DNA from: Thermoguttaceae bacterium
Lineage (GTDB): Bacteria > Planctomycetota > Planctomycetia > Pirellulales > Thermoguttaceae
DNA length: 64,000 bases
Direction of reading: 5' to 3'
Assembly (NCBI GenBank): GCA_017407125.1
Contig: JAFQXE010000007.1
Coordinates: 62,001-126,000, forward strand
Below, in pieces: positions 1 through 8,791 of the stretch (position 1 is its first letter; every line of letters starts with the position of its first letter). The notes beneath the pieces are model-generated. The model did no database searches. It was not told the origin of the DNA and saw nothing but the letters and a program-made list of their open reading frames with translations. A program made the position numbers and the translations under genes.

Positions 1-207
1 GTCTATTACTAACTTTAATTTTTCTTTGATTATCCTCAAACTTTAGGTAAAAGTCAATAGTCTTTCTAAAAGAATATTATATTTTTCAGGAAAAGCCCTG
101 TGTATTTTTCGCAATCGTTATAACCGTCATAAATTTCGATAAATAAGTGAAAATTTTCTGCCGAATAATCGAATCAATTGAAAATATCGTGTATATTTTA
201 TGTAACC

Positions 208-244
208 AAAACAATTTATTTCGTGCATGAGTCATAAATTGTTT
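208..244. promoter_or_regulatory. AT-rich inverted repeat upstream of small conserved gene
   Basis: Two perfect 11-bp arms (AAACAATTTAT at 209-219 and ATAAATTGTTT at 234-244) are separated by a 14-nt spacer. The repeat sits in an AT-rich stretch (1-283) where I see no gene. It could be an operator or a hairpin. No T-run follows, so it is not a classical terminator. The function is unknown. Confidence 0.4.
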
Positions 245-767
245 AGTTTATTCGGCAAATCTTAACTGCAAGGAATTGAAATTATGAACCGCCCCGTTAC
301 CCTATTTTCAGATTCGTATCAGGCGCAGCCTGACCGGTTTGAAACGGAACAACGGAGCTGTATATCTGAAGAAAGCAGTTTTTATCCGGCATGCCAGGAA
401 GGCTTGCTCTATACAAACTCCCTTCAGACGAGTTTCAATCTTTGGGGAAACATAGACAGATTCATTTCTTTAGCTTTAACGCTGACCAATCGGAATTTCC
501 GAGCCGATTCGAAGGCGCAGAGCATATTAATTCTCCAAAACGAAAAAAACAAAACAACAGAAATGCAATCAGCTCTCTGTTCCTGTCGTGGTATCCGACA
601 TGACAAGACAGACCGTACTATGTTAAACGACTGCGGTATCCGAACGCGTTGTTGTTCTCTGAAGTTCTTCCGCTGCGGTTTGGGATTCCTGCCTTTTTAT
701 CCAACCATTTCCAAACTAAAACCAGATAACATTCAGATTACATCTGAATTTCAGAGGAGTATTAATT

Positions 768-989
768 GTGAACAATCCAACTTGCGAAGCCGTTCGTTCT
801 TCGAACTCTCGCTGTCGTCGTGGAAAGATCGATCCCACAACATGCGAACGAGACTATTCAGAAGACGAAGTCGAATTTATGCGAGCTTTGGACAGCTATA
901 AACGAATGTCCGGCCGAATGTTTCCAACTTGCAGCGAGATTCTCGAAGTTATCAGAAGTCTCGGCTATGTGAAAACAAGACGTTTTTAG
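768..989 (+). CDS. Small conserved hypothetical protein (planctomycete-type, 73 aa)
   Basis: A 73-residue basic and acidic protein with a GTG start at 768. A strong ribosome binding site (AGAGGAG at 753-759) lies 8 nt upstream and fixes the start. The C-terminal half (from about residue 28) reads as one compact helical unit with the segment [18 protein letters not shown], which I recognise as characteristic of short planctomycete proteins of unknown function. The product has no signal peptide or membrane segment and ends in a basic tail. A strong hairpin terminator follows 27 nt after the stop, so this is probably a single-gene transcript with a long upstream leader. A competing 205-codon frame (284-901) overlaps its start and looks non-coding. 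The function is not known. Confidence 0.75.
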   Translation: MNNPTCEAVRSSNSRCRRGKIDPTTCERDYSEDEVEFMRALDSYKRMSGRMFPTCSEILEVIRSLGYVKTRRF

Positions 990-1015
990 TTAACAGATAA
1001 ACACTAATTTTTTTC

Positions 1016-1079
1016 GAGAATTGGAATTCCAGCCTCGGGTTTGAGGCGTCTCTTGGTCTGGACTTCCAATTCTCTTTTT
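1016..1079 (+). terminator. Rho-independent terminator after the 73-aa protein gene
   Basis: An 11-bp perfect stem (GAGAATTGGAA at 1016-1026 with TTCCAATTCTC at 1064-1074) is followed by TTTTT. The loop carries an inner hairpin (CCTCGGGTTTGAGG). It isolates the upstream gene from glgB. Confidence 0.85.
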
Positions 1080-1198
1080 CTGTTTTAAACTCCCTGACTT
1101 GCCAAATTTATCTTTTCTGCCCCGCTCTATCCTCCGCTGTTCTATTCTTTTTTTCTCGAGAGGATCGCTTTGCGTAATTACGAATTGCCCCGCCCCCC

Positions 1199-1227
1199 TT
1201 GCGCGAGTTTTGGTTCTTCGTTATAAT
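1199..1227 (+). promoter_or_regulatory. Sigma-70-type promoter of glgB
   Basis: TTGCGC (1199-1204), a 17-nt spacer and a perfect TATAAT (1222-1227). Transcription would begin near 1234, just ahead of glgB. The same -35 hexamer is seen before the integrase gene at 16698. Confidence 0.7.
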
Positions 1228-1250
1228 ATATATGGAATTTAACAAATGCA

Positions 1251-3629
1251 ATGTTACGTCAGCGGCAGATGTTCAATGTCGAGCGTAACTTTCACAATAG
1301 TATGAAGAGCAATATTTCCCTCAAACTGCTAGGCCAGCTTTTAGACGGTCGATGCAGTTCTCCGCGCAGCATACTTGGACCGCACTCGTCGGGCGACGAT
1401 CCAGACTTGATTTATATCAGAGCCTGGCTCCCGCAAGCGAGTCAGGCGTGGGTAATCGACAGTCAGGGCGACGTCGTGGCGCCCTTGCGTAAAGTTCACC
1501 CGGCGGGGCTGTTTGAGGCGGCTTGCCGTCAGTTTAAGATATCCGATTTTTCCAATCCCCTCAACAAAATAGTTTATCGATTTCGCGTCGCTGACAAGAA
1601 AGGTTTCGTCATGACCAAAGAAGATCCGTACCAGTTCCCCTCTCTGTTAACCGATTATGACCGCTATTTATTGGGCGAGGGTCAGCATTGGAAATCCTAC
1701 GACAAGCTCGGCGCTCACGTCTGCAAAAACAAGGGCGTCGATGGCGTCAATTTTTTGGTTTGGGCGCCCAACGCCCGATCGGTCAGCGTTATTGGAGATT
1801 TCAACGGCTGGAACAAAACCGCGTCGCCTATGCAAAACGTCGACTCCACTGGCTATTGGGAGCTGTTCGTTCCGAACCTCAAACCGGGCGCGCTGTACAA
1901 GTTTGCCGTCAACCAGAACGGAAACTGGGTGGAAAAGTTCGACCCGCACGCCTTTGCCAGCGAATGTCCGCCGCAGACGGCGTCCAAAGTCGCGGACTTG
2001 TCAACGTACAAGTGGCAGGATAAATCGTGGCTGGAAGAGCGTTCTCATTGGGATTGGCTCCACAAACCGATTTCCATCTACGAATGTCATTTAGGGTCGT
2101 TCAAAAAGCCGAATCCGGATCAGCTCAGAGACGGTCTTAATCCGGAAACAGGCACACATTGGCTTTCCTATAGACAGATTGCAGACGTCCTCATCCCTCA
2201 CGTTAAAAAGCTGGGGTACACTCATATTGAGATCATGCCGGTGGCGGAACACCCGCTGACCGCGTCGTGGGGATACCAGATTGTCGGGTATTTCTGCCCA
2301 ACGGCGCGATATGGGAAACCGGAAGATTTTATGTATCTGGTTGACAAATGTCACGAATCCGGGATTGGCGTTATTATGGACTGGGTTCCCGCCCATTTCC
2401 CAAAAGACGCCAACGGTCTGGCGCGCTTTGACGGCACGGCTCTGTACGAACATCAAGACCCGCGTCAGGGCGAACATCGCGACTGGGGAACGTACATTTT
2501 CAACTACAGCCGATACGAAGTCCGTAATTTCCTCATCTCCAACGCTCTGTTTTGGCTGGATAAATATCACATTGACGGGTTGCGCGTAGACGCGGTTGCG
2601 TCGATGCTCTATCTGGACTACAGCCGCAAAGAGGGCGACTGGGTTCCCAACGAGTTCGGCGGCCGAGAAAACCTCGCGGCGGTCAGCTTTCTCAAAATGA
2701 TGAACGAACAGGTCGGGATTCAGTATCCCGGCGTTCTGACAATCGCAGAAGAATCCACCGCCTGGCCGGGCGTGAGCCGTCCAACCTACGTCGGCGGTTT
2801 GGGATTCTCTTTGAAATGGAACATGGGCTGGATGAACGACACGCTTCGCTACTTCCGCAACGATCCCGTTTATCGAAAGTACCATCAAAACAATCTGACA
2901 TTCAGCTTGATGTACGCTTTCAGCGAGAACTTCGTTCTTCCGCTGTCACATGACGAAGTCGTTCATTGCAAGGGCGCGCTGATCAACCAAATGCCCGGCG
3001 ACATGTGGAAAAAGTACGCCAATTTACGCCTCTTGACCGCGTATCAGTGGACGCATCCCGGGAAGAAGCTGCTCTTTATGGGCGCGGAACTGGGACAGTG
3101 GACGGAATGGGATTTCGACAACGAACTGGACTGGAATCAGCTTCAGTTCGACTCCCCGCAAGGGCTTGTCCGCATGACGGGAGACTTAAACCGTCTGTAT
3201 AAAAACGAACCGGCTCTGCATGAACTCGAATTCGAATGGGAAGGGTTCGAATGGATTGACTGCAACAACTCTGACGCCAGTACGCTGTCGTATTTGAGAA
3301 AGTCGAAATCCGGCGAGTTTATTGTCGTTGTCGCGAACTTCACGCCGATTGTTCGATACGATTTCTGGGTTGGCGTTCCGAAATCCGGGACGTACGAGGT
3401 CATTTTCAACTCCGATTCCGAGTACTATTCCGGGTCAAACGTTGGACAGCCGTTTGTCAAGGCTACGTCTGTCGAATGTCAGGGGCGTCCGGCGTCAATG
3501 CAGATTACGCTCCCGCCGCTGGCTCTTGTCATGTTCAAGCTTGTCAAAAACGAAGATACAGCAGAGCAGGATGAAGCTCTTGCTGAAGATTCAGACGTGA
3601 CAAAAGAAACAAAAGAGTCTAAAAAATAG
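1251..3629 (+). CDS. glgB: 1,4-alpha-glucan branching enzyme (GlgB)
   Basis: Cytoplasmic glycogen branching enzyme. It cuts an alpha-1,4 glucan chain and transfers the piece to form an alpha-1,6 branch. Architecture: N-terminal beta-domain (about 30-130), CBM48 (about 165-250, with WAPNARSVSVIGDFNGWN), and a GH13 barrel (about 275-620). Catalytic signatures are all present: nucleophile D447 in DGLRVDAVA, acid/base Glu at 500/501 in IAEEST, and D568 in SHDEV. A C-terminal beta-domain follows, then an unusual acidic/lysine-rich tail of about 25 residues. At 792 aa it is slightly longer than the usual 620-740. The family N-terminus would fit a start at codon 18 (1302) better, and neither start has a clear ribosome site. 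A good promoter lies at 1199. No other glycogen gene is adjacent. Confidence 0.95.
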   Translation: MLRQRQMFNVERNFHNSMKSNISLKLLGQLLDGRCSSPRSILGPHSSGDDPDLIYIRAWLPQASQAWVIDSQGDVVAPLRKVHPAGLFEAACRQFKISDFSNPLNKIVYRFRVADKKGFVMTKEDPYQFPSLLTDYDRYLLGEGQHWKSYDKLGAHVCKNKGVDGVNFLVWAPNARSVSVIGDFNGWNKTASPMQNVDSTGYWELFVPNLKPGALYKFAVNQNGNWVEKFDPHAFASECPPQTASKVADLSTYKWQDKSWLEERSHWDWLHKPISIYECHLGSFKKPNPDQLRDGLNPETGTHWLSYRQIADVLIPHVKKLGYTHIEIMPVAEHPLTASWGYQIVGYFCPTARYGKPEDFMYLVDKCHESGIGVIMDWVPAHFPKDANGLARFDGTALYEHQDPRQGEHRDWGTYIFNYSRYEVRNFLISNALFWLDKYHIDGLRVDAVASMLYLDYSRKEGDWVPNEFGGRENLAAVSFLKMMNEQVGIQYPGVLTIAEESTAWPGVSRPTYVGGLGFSLKWNMGWMNDTLRYFRNDPVYRKYHQNNLTFSLMYAFSENFVLPLSHDEVVHCKGALINQMPGDMWKKYANLRLLTAYQWTHPGKKLLFMGAELGQWTEWDFDNELDWNQLQFDSPQGLVRMTGDLNRLYKNEPALHELEFEWEGFEWIDCNNSDASTLSYLRKSKSGEFIVVVANFTPIVRYDFWVGVPKSGTYEVIFNSDSEYYSGSNVGQPFVKATSVECQGRPASMQITLPPLALVMFKLVKNEDTAEQDEALAEDSDVTKETKESKK

Positions 3630-3659
3630 TAATGCTATAATCAATACGATTCCGTAATC

Positions 3660-4367
3660 ATGGCAAACAGAACTACAATTCGATGCAGCGTCTGCGGATG
3701 TGAAACGGCTATAATCAACATTCAGCCTGGCAGAAAAGTATTCTGTTTGCATTGCGGACGTTTGATAACGGATTCTTATCAGCCGGGAATGGAGAACCAG
3801 CAAGGCATGGGATACCCGCAGAACGTGAATTATCAGCAGACGCCGGTATTCAATCAGCCCCCGCAGCAGCCCCCGATTTCAGAAGAAACTATCATTCCTC
3901 CGCCTCCGCCAATCGATAACTCTAACTTTCAACAGACTAACGCGCCGGAACCGCCTCAGCCAAGCTGGATGACCGAGCCGTACATTCGCGTCAACTGGAA
4001 ACGCATAGGGTATTCAATTAAAACAGTTTTCAAAGGAATCTGCTTATTCTTTTCCAAACGTTGGGCGGATTTTCGAGAAGGACTTCGTTCAGACGCCGCT
4101 CCGACAACCGAAACGTTACAACAGCCAGAAGAACAACAGATTGTTCCTCCGACGTCGGATGTAACATCTCAATCGCAACCGACAGAGCCGGAAACGCCGT
4201 TTGGATACGTTGACAGACGCCAGGCGCGAATGCAGCAGTCGTTTTCCCGAAATTTTGCCGATACGGGCGCGATTCCCGTCCCGCCGTCCAATCCAAATTA
4301 TTCTCAACAACGGATTGACCAGTCGTTTACGAAATCGTTCCAGGAAGAAGATAAAAAACAAGCGTAG
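3660..4367 (+). CDS. Zinc-ribbon, proline/glutamine-rich hypothetical protein
   Basis: A 235-aa protein starting 30 nt after glgB, so possibly co-transcribed. Residues 9-40 form a small zinc ribbon: CSVCGC then FCLHCGRLI, two CxxC pairs. A low-complexity P/Q/N-rich linker follows (about 45-105). A central segment (about 115-150, VNWKRIGYSIKTVFKGICLF) is aromatic and may touch the membrane, but it is too charged for a clear helix. The C-terminal region carries two copies of a QxxxQSFxxxF motif (QARMQQSFSRNF and QRIDQSFTKSF), which look like short linear docking motifs. No enzyme signature is visible. A bidirectional-looking hairpin terminator follows. The function is unknown; the N-terminal ribbon resembles those in many PVC-group hypothetical proteins. 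Confidence 0.75.
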   Translation: MANRTTIRCSVCGCETAIINIQPGRKVFCLHCGRLITDSYQPGMENQQGMGYPQNVNYQQTPVFNQPPQQPPISEETIIPPPPPIDNSNFQQTNAPEPPQPSWMTEPYIRVNWKRIGYSIKTVFKGICLFFSKRWADFREGLRSDAAPTTETLQQPEEQQIVPPTSDVTSQSQPTEPETPFGYVDRRQARMQQSFSRNFADTGAIPVPPSNPNYSQQRIDQSFTKSFQEEDKKQA

Positions 4368-4385
4368 AGCGTGTTTACAAAACTC

Positions 4386-4437
4386 AGCGAGGATTTTAAG
4401 CCCGTGCATTACGGACTCATAATCCTCGCTGTTTTCT
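4386..4437 (+). terminator. Hairpin terminator between convergent genes
   Basis: AGCGAGGATT (4386-4395) pairs perfectly with AATCCTCGCT (4421-4430), followed by GTTTTCTTT. It lies between a plus-strand and a minus-strand gene end. The plus-strand T-run is the stronger, so it mainly ends the glgB/zinc-ribbon transcript. Confidence 0.75.
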
Positions 4438-4465
4438 TTAATTATTCAGCAATCTACCTGTCAAA

Positions 4466-5803
4466 TCAGATTTCTGACGGCAGCTCGTAGCCCTTACGAC
4501 GTTCTCGGTCGAGCATGGCGTTGGCGTCGGCGGAATCGAAAACTTCTTTTTCCGGATCCCACTTGAGGGAATGTCCGACGTAACGGGCGATGTTGAGCAT
4601 GTGACAAACCGACGCGCTGCGGTGAGCGTATTCGCAATCGGAAATGGGCGTTCCGCCAAACTTGATGCAGTCGATCCAGTTGCGAATCTGGGCGTCGTGT
4701 CCCTGCTTTTTGGTCAGCAGTTCAGGAACTTCGATCTTGTTGACCTGATCGACGAGTTCTTGCGGATTGGCGGTAACCTTGTTGCGCCAGATTTCCATTT
4801 TGCCTTTTTCGCCGAAGAAGATTCCGCCGCCGCGGTTGCCTTCTTTGCCGTCGTCGTCGCCGAGCTTGACGACAATGCCGTTAGCGTACTTGTACGCCAG
4901 TTTCGGCTGATTGCAAAGCTGATTGCCGCGTCGAGCGTCTTCCGGCTTGTCGTAGGTGGGCGCCTCGAGTTTGTCGCCTGTTACAATAATCTCGACCGGA
5001 CCGGTTTCCTGCATTCCCAGCGCCCACTGAATCTGGTCGAAGCCGTGAGTTCCCCAACCGGTCATTTCGCCGCCGGAGAACGGTCTGAACGACAGCCAGC
5101 CCGGTTTGCCGCGAGGGATAAACAGTTCCGGATGATACGCCACCAGCGGAGCAGGGCCGCACCAGCGTTCCCAGTCCAAACCAGCCGGGATTTCTTCTGC
5201 TTTCATGTCGTAGAACCAGGGGGATTCGTAATTGGCGGCAACGACTTTGGTAATCTTGCCCAGTCCACCGTCACGAATGAACTTGCAGCCGCGATAGTTG
5301 GGGTTCATGCTTCTCTGCATGGAGCCGGTTGAGAACTTGACGTTGTACTTGCGAGCCGCCTTGACCATCAGCCGCCCTTCAGCAATGGTCAGTGACACCG
5401 GCTTTTCTGCAAAGATGTGTTTTCCCGCCTGGGCGGCGTGAATGCAAATCAGAGAACGCCACTGTTCCGGCGTTGCCGTAATAATCGCGTCGACGTCTTT
5501 GCGGTCAAGGATTTCGCGATAATCCGAAACGGCGTCTTTATCGGGATTGCAGCCCAATTTTGCGGCTCTGTCCTGAGCGCGGGGCAGGAAGACGTCAGCG
5601 CAGCCAACGACTTTCGCTGTTTCAATATGGTGCGTGGTATTCATGTCGCCAAATCCCATACGGCCAACGCCGATGCCAGCGACATTGACTCTGTCGTTAG
5701 CGCCCGGTTTGCCGTCTTGCGCCATAACGTCGCGCGGAATTAACGTCGGAACGGCAAGAGCCGCAGCCGTCATGCTTAAAAATTCTCGTCGAGTGGATTT
5801 CAT
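4466..5803 (-). CDS. Tat-exported Gfo/Idh/MocA-family oxidoreductase
   Basis: About 445 aa. The N-terminus is a twin-arginine signal (STRREFLSMTAAALAVPTLI), so the folded, cofactor-loaded enzyme is probably exported. The Rossmann fold follows (VNVAGIGVGRMG), then the family AEKP motif (FAEKPVSLT) that contributes the catalytic lysine, and the C-terminal alpha/beta domain with GGEMTGWGTHGFDQIQWAL. Such proteins are NAD(P)-dependent sugar or cyclitol dehydrogenases; the substrate cannot be told from sequence. Two ATGs are possible; AAGGAG (5812-5817) lies 8 nt from the one at 5803 and only 2 nt from 5809, so 5803 is preferred. Two more paralogues occur in this window (36289-37644 and 59910-61220). 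Confidence 0.88.
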   Translation of the reverse strand: MKSTRREFLSMTAAALAVPTLIPRDVMAQDGKPGANDRVNVAGIGVGRMGFGDMNTTHHIETAKVVGCADVFLPRAQDRAAKLGCNPDKDAVSDYREILDRKDVDAIITATPEQWRSLICIHAAQAGKHIFAEKPVSLTIAEGRLMVKAARKYNVKFSTGSMQRSMNPNYRGCKFIRDGGLGKITKVVAANYESPWFYDMKAEEIPAGLDWERWCGPAPLVAYHPELFIPRGKPGWLSFRPFSGGEMTGWGTHGFDQIQWALGMQETGPVEIIVTGDKLEAPTYDKPEDARRGNQLCNQPKLAYKYANGIVVKLGDDDGKEGNRGGGIFFGEKGKMEIWRNKVTANPQELVDQVNKIEVPELLTKKQGHDAQIRNWIDCIKFGGTPISDCEYAHRSASVCHMLNIARYVGHSLKWDPEKEVFDSADANAMLDRERRKGYELPSEI

Positions 5804-6221
5804 ATTCATGTCTCCTTGGTTAATTGTGAGGAACAGGGAAGCCGTAGATATTTCTGAATTACAACATTCCTGTATTTAGATTCACTCAGTATATTTCCTA
5901 TTATAATAGAACCTCAAATGAAATTCAACAGGTCAAACGAGGAAAATTGTTGACATATTTTGTCTTTTTCTTGTCTTTTTTGGTTAGAAAGCGGAAAAGA
6001 CTTGGTTAGACGGGCGCATATAAGAAGACGAGCGCCCGGAAAACAAAACCAGCTCTTGTTGGTTGCTTTGACGCTCGCTACGAAAAAAGAGGGCAAGAGA
6101 AGCGTTAAGTTTTTGACGCTTAACGCTTAGCAAACGGCTAAAAATTGCCGTTTCTTGCCTCTCACCTTACCACTGGACTCTTAATACGATTTTTAAAGCT
6201 CGCGGGTATCTTGTCGCCTAA

Positions 6222-6480
6222 CTTGAAAAAACTTTCGGTCGCCAGCAAGCTGGCTCCCTTTTAAGGAAGTTTTTTCACGGGCAGGAAATAAGGGATTATT
6301 TTCGGTACTTATGAGGGGAAAACCTTAGTATTATCAACAATGCAAGCGACCAACGGGAGCGGTTATAATACGTCTCGCGCGGTAGCGCGGGTTGGGAGCG
6401 GCGCCTCGCCGCCCTTTTTTGAAAAAAAGGTTCTTCCCCTCAAACTCCCCTTTCCAAAAAACTTTAGTAAGGGGAGGATA
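6222..6480. repeat. Intergenic mosaic repeat, copy 1 (modules A, B-fragment, C, B)
   Basis: Module A (6222-6277) is an inverted repeat CTTGAAAAAACTT...AAGTTTTTTCA around GCCAGCAAGCTGGC. A GAGGGGAAAACCTT fragment of module B comes next. Module C follows (about 6332-6413, GCGACCAACGGGAGCG to GGCGCCTCGCC), then a nearly full B (TTTTTTGAAAAAAAGG hairpin and CTTTAGTAAGGGG). Here C separates two parts of B, whereas in other copies B is continuous. The rest of the 5804-6506 gap is AT-rich with no gene seen. Confidence 0.85.
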
Positions 6481-6506
6481 ATAAAGGGAAATATCGTACC
6501 TTACGA

Positions 6507-7790
6507 CTATTTAGCCGCTTTGAAACCCTTTTCCAGGTCGTCAATGATGTCGTCGATGTGTTCCGTGCCGATCGACAGACGAATCGTGTTGGGATGAATC
6601 CCAACCGCTTCCAGCTCTTCCGGTTCAAGCTGGGAATGTGTAGTAGTCGCTGGGTGGATAACCAGCGACTTCACGTCGGCAACGTTAGCCAACAGTGAGA
6701 AAATCTCCAAGGCGTCGATGAACTTGTACGCTTCGTCTTTTCCGCCCTTGATGTCAAAGGTGAAAATGGACGCCCCGCCGTTGGGGAAGTACTTTTCATA
6801 CAGCGCGTGATCCGGGTGATCCGGCAAAGACGGGTGATTGACCTTCTCCACCTGCGGATGGTTAGCGAGGTATTCGACAACCTTTTTCGTGTTTTCGATG
6901 TGACGTTCCAGACGCAGTGACAGCGTTTCGACGCCTTGCAGGAGCAGGAACGCCGCAAAGGGAGAAATCGCTGCGCCCTGGTCGCGAAGCAGAATAGCGC
7001 GAATGTAAATGGCATACGCGGCTTTGCCGGCGGCTTCGGTGAACTTAACGCCGTGATAGCTGGGGTTCGGTTCGCTGATCCACGGGTAACGGCCGCTTTT
7101 CGCCCAATCGAAGTTGCCGCTGTCGACAATCACGCCGCCGAGCGTCGTTCCGTGTCCGCCGATGAACTTTGTCGCAGAATGAACGACGATGTCCGCGCCG
7201 TGTTCAATGGGTCGAATCATGTACGGCGTGCCGAACGTGTTGTCAATTACCAGCGGAATTCCGTGTTTGTGAGCGATTGCAGCGACGGCGTCGATATCCG
7301 GGATGTCGCTGTTGGGGTTGCCCAGCGTCTCGATAAAAATCGCCTTTGTGTTGGGGCGAATCGCTTCTTCAACAGCTTTCAGGTCGTGAACGTCAACGAA
7401 CGAAGCGTCGATTCCGTACAGCGGCAGCGTGTGGAAAAGCAGGTTGAACGTCCCGCCGTAAATCGTCTGCTGAGCGACGATGTGTTCCCCGCTTTTCGCC
7501 AGAGCCTGAATCGCGTACGTAATCGCCGCTGCGCCAGACGCCAGAGCCAAGCCGGCAACGCCGCCTTCCAGAGCTGCGATTCGATCTTCAAAAACGCCCT
7601 GAGTGGAGTTCGTCAGACGTCCGTAAATGTTGCCGGGATCCGCTAACCCAAATCGGTCGGCGGCATGCTGAGCGTTATGGAAAACGTAGCTTGTCGTGGC
7701 GTAAATTGGAACGGCGCGCGCGTCAGACGCCGGATCCGGTTTCTCTTGTCCAACATGAATCTGAAGTGTTTCAAACTTGTACTTGCTCAT
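6507..7790 (-). CDS. metY: O-acetylhomoserine sulfhydrylase / aminocarboxypropyltransferase
   Basis: A 427-aa PLP-dependent enzyme of the Cys/Met metabolism family. It joins sulfide (or methanethiol) to O-acetylhomoserine, giving homocysteine or methionine in the cytoplasm. The N-terminus (FETLQIHVGQ...PIYATTSYVF), Y111 of TIYGGTFN, D183 in VIDNTFGTPY and the Schiff-base lysine K208 in HSATKFIGGHG are all present. The length matches the roughly 430-aa MetY subgroup, which carries a long insertion absent from cystathionine enzymes. It is the third gene of a minus-strand operon, 76 nt after the cysteine synthase-like gene. Together the three genes cover direct sulfhydrylation and transsulfuration. 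Confidence 0.93.
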   Translation of the reverse strand: MSKYKFETLQIHVGQEKPDPASDARAVPIYATTSYVFHNAQHAADRFGLADPGNIYGRLTNSTQGVFEDRIAALEGGVAGLALASGAAAITYAIQALAKSGEHIVAQQTIYGGTFNLLFHTLPLYGIDASFVDVHDLKAVEEAIRPNTKAIFIETLGNPNSDIPDIDAVAAIAHKHGIPLVIDNTFGTPYMIRPIEHGADIVVHSATKFIGGHGTTLGGVIVDSGNFDWAKSGRYPWISEPNPSYHGVKFTEAAGKAAYAIYIRAILLRDQGAAISPFAAFLLLQGVETLSLRLERHIENTKKVVEYLANHPQVEKVNHPSLPDHPDHALYEKYFPNGGASIFTFDIKGGKDEAYKFIDALEIFSLLANVADVKSLVIHPATTTHSQLEPEELEAVGIHPNTIRLSIGTEHIDDIIDDLEKGFKAAK

Positions 7791-7867
7791 TGTATAGTCC
7801 TCTCTTTCTATGGAAAAATGAAATTGTTACAAATAAAATTAACGGGTATTACAATTCAAAATTGAAT

Positions 7868-8791
7868 TTAATTCAATGGCGTCTCGTACAGTCCTTTGGT
7901 GAAGTACCGATCGCCGCGGTCAGGCAGGACGATGACGATGTTACCTCGCGCGCCGCCTGCCGCCAGTTTCTTAGCCGCCGCCAGCGCTCCGCCGGAAGAC
8001 GACCCTGCAAAAACGCCCTCTTTCGACGCCAGTTCTCGAGCGCCGGAAAACGCATCGTCGTCTGTGATTTTGACGACTTCGTCAACGAGGGAAATGTCCA
8101 TCGTATCGGGAATAAAATCGTTGCCGATTCCTTCGATGTTGTAGTCGGCATGTTCGCCTCCGCCCATGGTTGATCCTACCGGGTCAGCCAATACGCCTCG
8201 AACAGCTGGGTCCTGTTCTTTTAGATAACGAACAATGCCGGTGTACGTGCCGCCGCTTCCCGCTCCGGCGACAAGGTAGTCGACTTTGCCGTCCAGATCG
8301 CGCCAGATTTCCGGGCCGGTGGTTTCGTAATGCGCCAGCGGATTCGCCGCGTTGTGAAACTGTTCCAGCGAAATCGCGCCGGGAATGGAGTCTCGCAGCT
8401 GACGCGCCTTTTCTTCCGCGCCCAGCATCCCCTCTTCTCGAGGCGTGTTGACGATTTCCGCCCCCAGCGCCCGCATGAGAATCTGTTTCTCTTTGGAAAA
8501 CTTGGTCGGAACGACGAATATAACCCGGTACCCCCGGTTCAAGGCGGCAAACGCAATTCCCAGACCGGTGTTGCCGGCGGTTCCCTCGACGATCGCGCCG
8601 CCGGGCTGTAACAGTCCGCGCCGTTCGGCGTCTTCAATCATGTACTTGCCGATTCTGTCTTTAACGCTCCCGCTGGGATTGAACAATTCCAGCTTCGCAA
8701 AGAGGTTTGCTCCTTCCGGGAATTCAATATGGTTCAGTTTAACCAGCGGCGTGTTTCCAATAAGCGCCTGTGTTGATGGATAGTAACTCAT
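7868..8791 (-). CDS. Cysteine synthase / cystathionine beta-synthase-like PLP enzyme
   Basis: A 307-aa fold-type II PLP enzyme. PLP lysine K44 lies in NPSGSVKDR, the substrate loop is TAGNTG (71-76), and the phosphate-binding glycine loop is GAGSGGTYTG. This could be O-acetylserine sulfhydrylase (CysK/CysM), or an activated-serine cystathionine beta-synthase that lacks CBS domains, as in MccA-MccB pairs. The second reading is favoured by its context: its ATG overlaps the TGA of the cystathionine gamma-type gene by 4 nt (ATGA), implying translational coupling. Sequence alone does not separate the two; the family assignment itself is secure. Confidence 0.9.
   Translation of the reverse strand: MSYYPSTQALIGNTPLVKLNHIEFPEGANLFAKLELFNPSGSVKDRIGKYMIEDAERRGLLQPGGAIVEGTAGNTGLGIAFAALNRGYRVIFVVPTKFSKEKQILMRALGAEIVNTPREEGMLGAEEKARQLRDSIPGAISLEQFHNAANPLAHYETTGPEIWRDLDGKVDYLVAGAGSGGTYTGIVRYLKEQDPAVRGVLADPVGSTMGGGEHADYNIEGIGNDFIPDTMDISLVDEVVKITDDDAFSGARELASKEGVFAGSSSGGALAAAKKLAAGGARGNIVIVLPDRGDRYFTKGLYETPLN

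Noticed and set aside
284..901. A 205-codon frame with AAGGAATTGAA before its ATG
   Set aside because: The residue pattern looks non-coding (Ser/Arg/Cys-rich, no periodicity), and it overlaps the start of the better-supported 73-aa gene, which has its own strong ribosome site.
2091..2888. Long antisense frame inside glgB
   Set aside because: It is a shadow of a clear GH13 enzyme with all catalytic motifs; GC-rich genes give such antisense frames.
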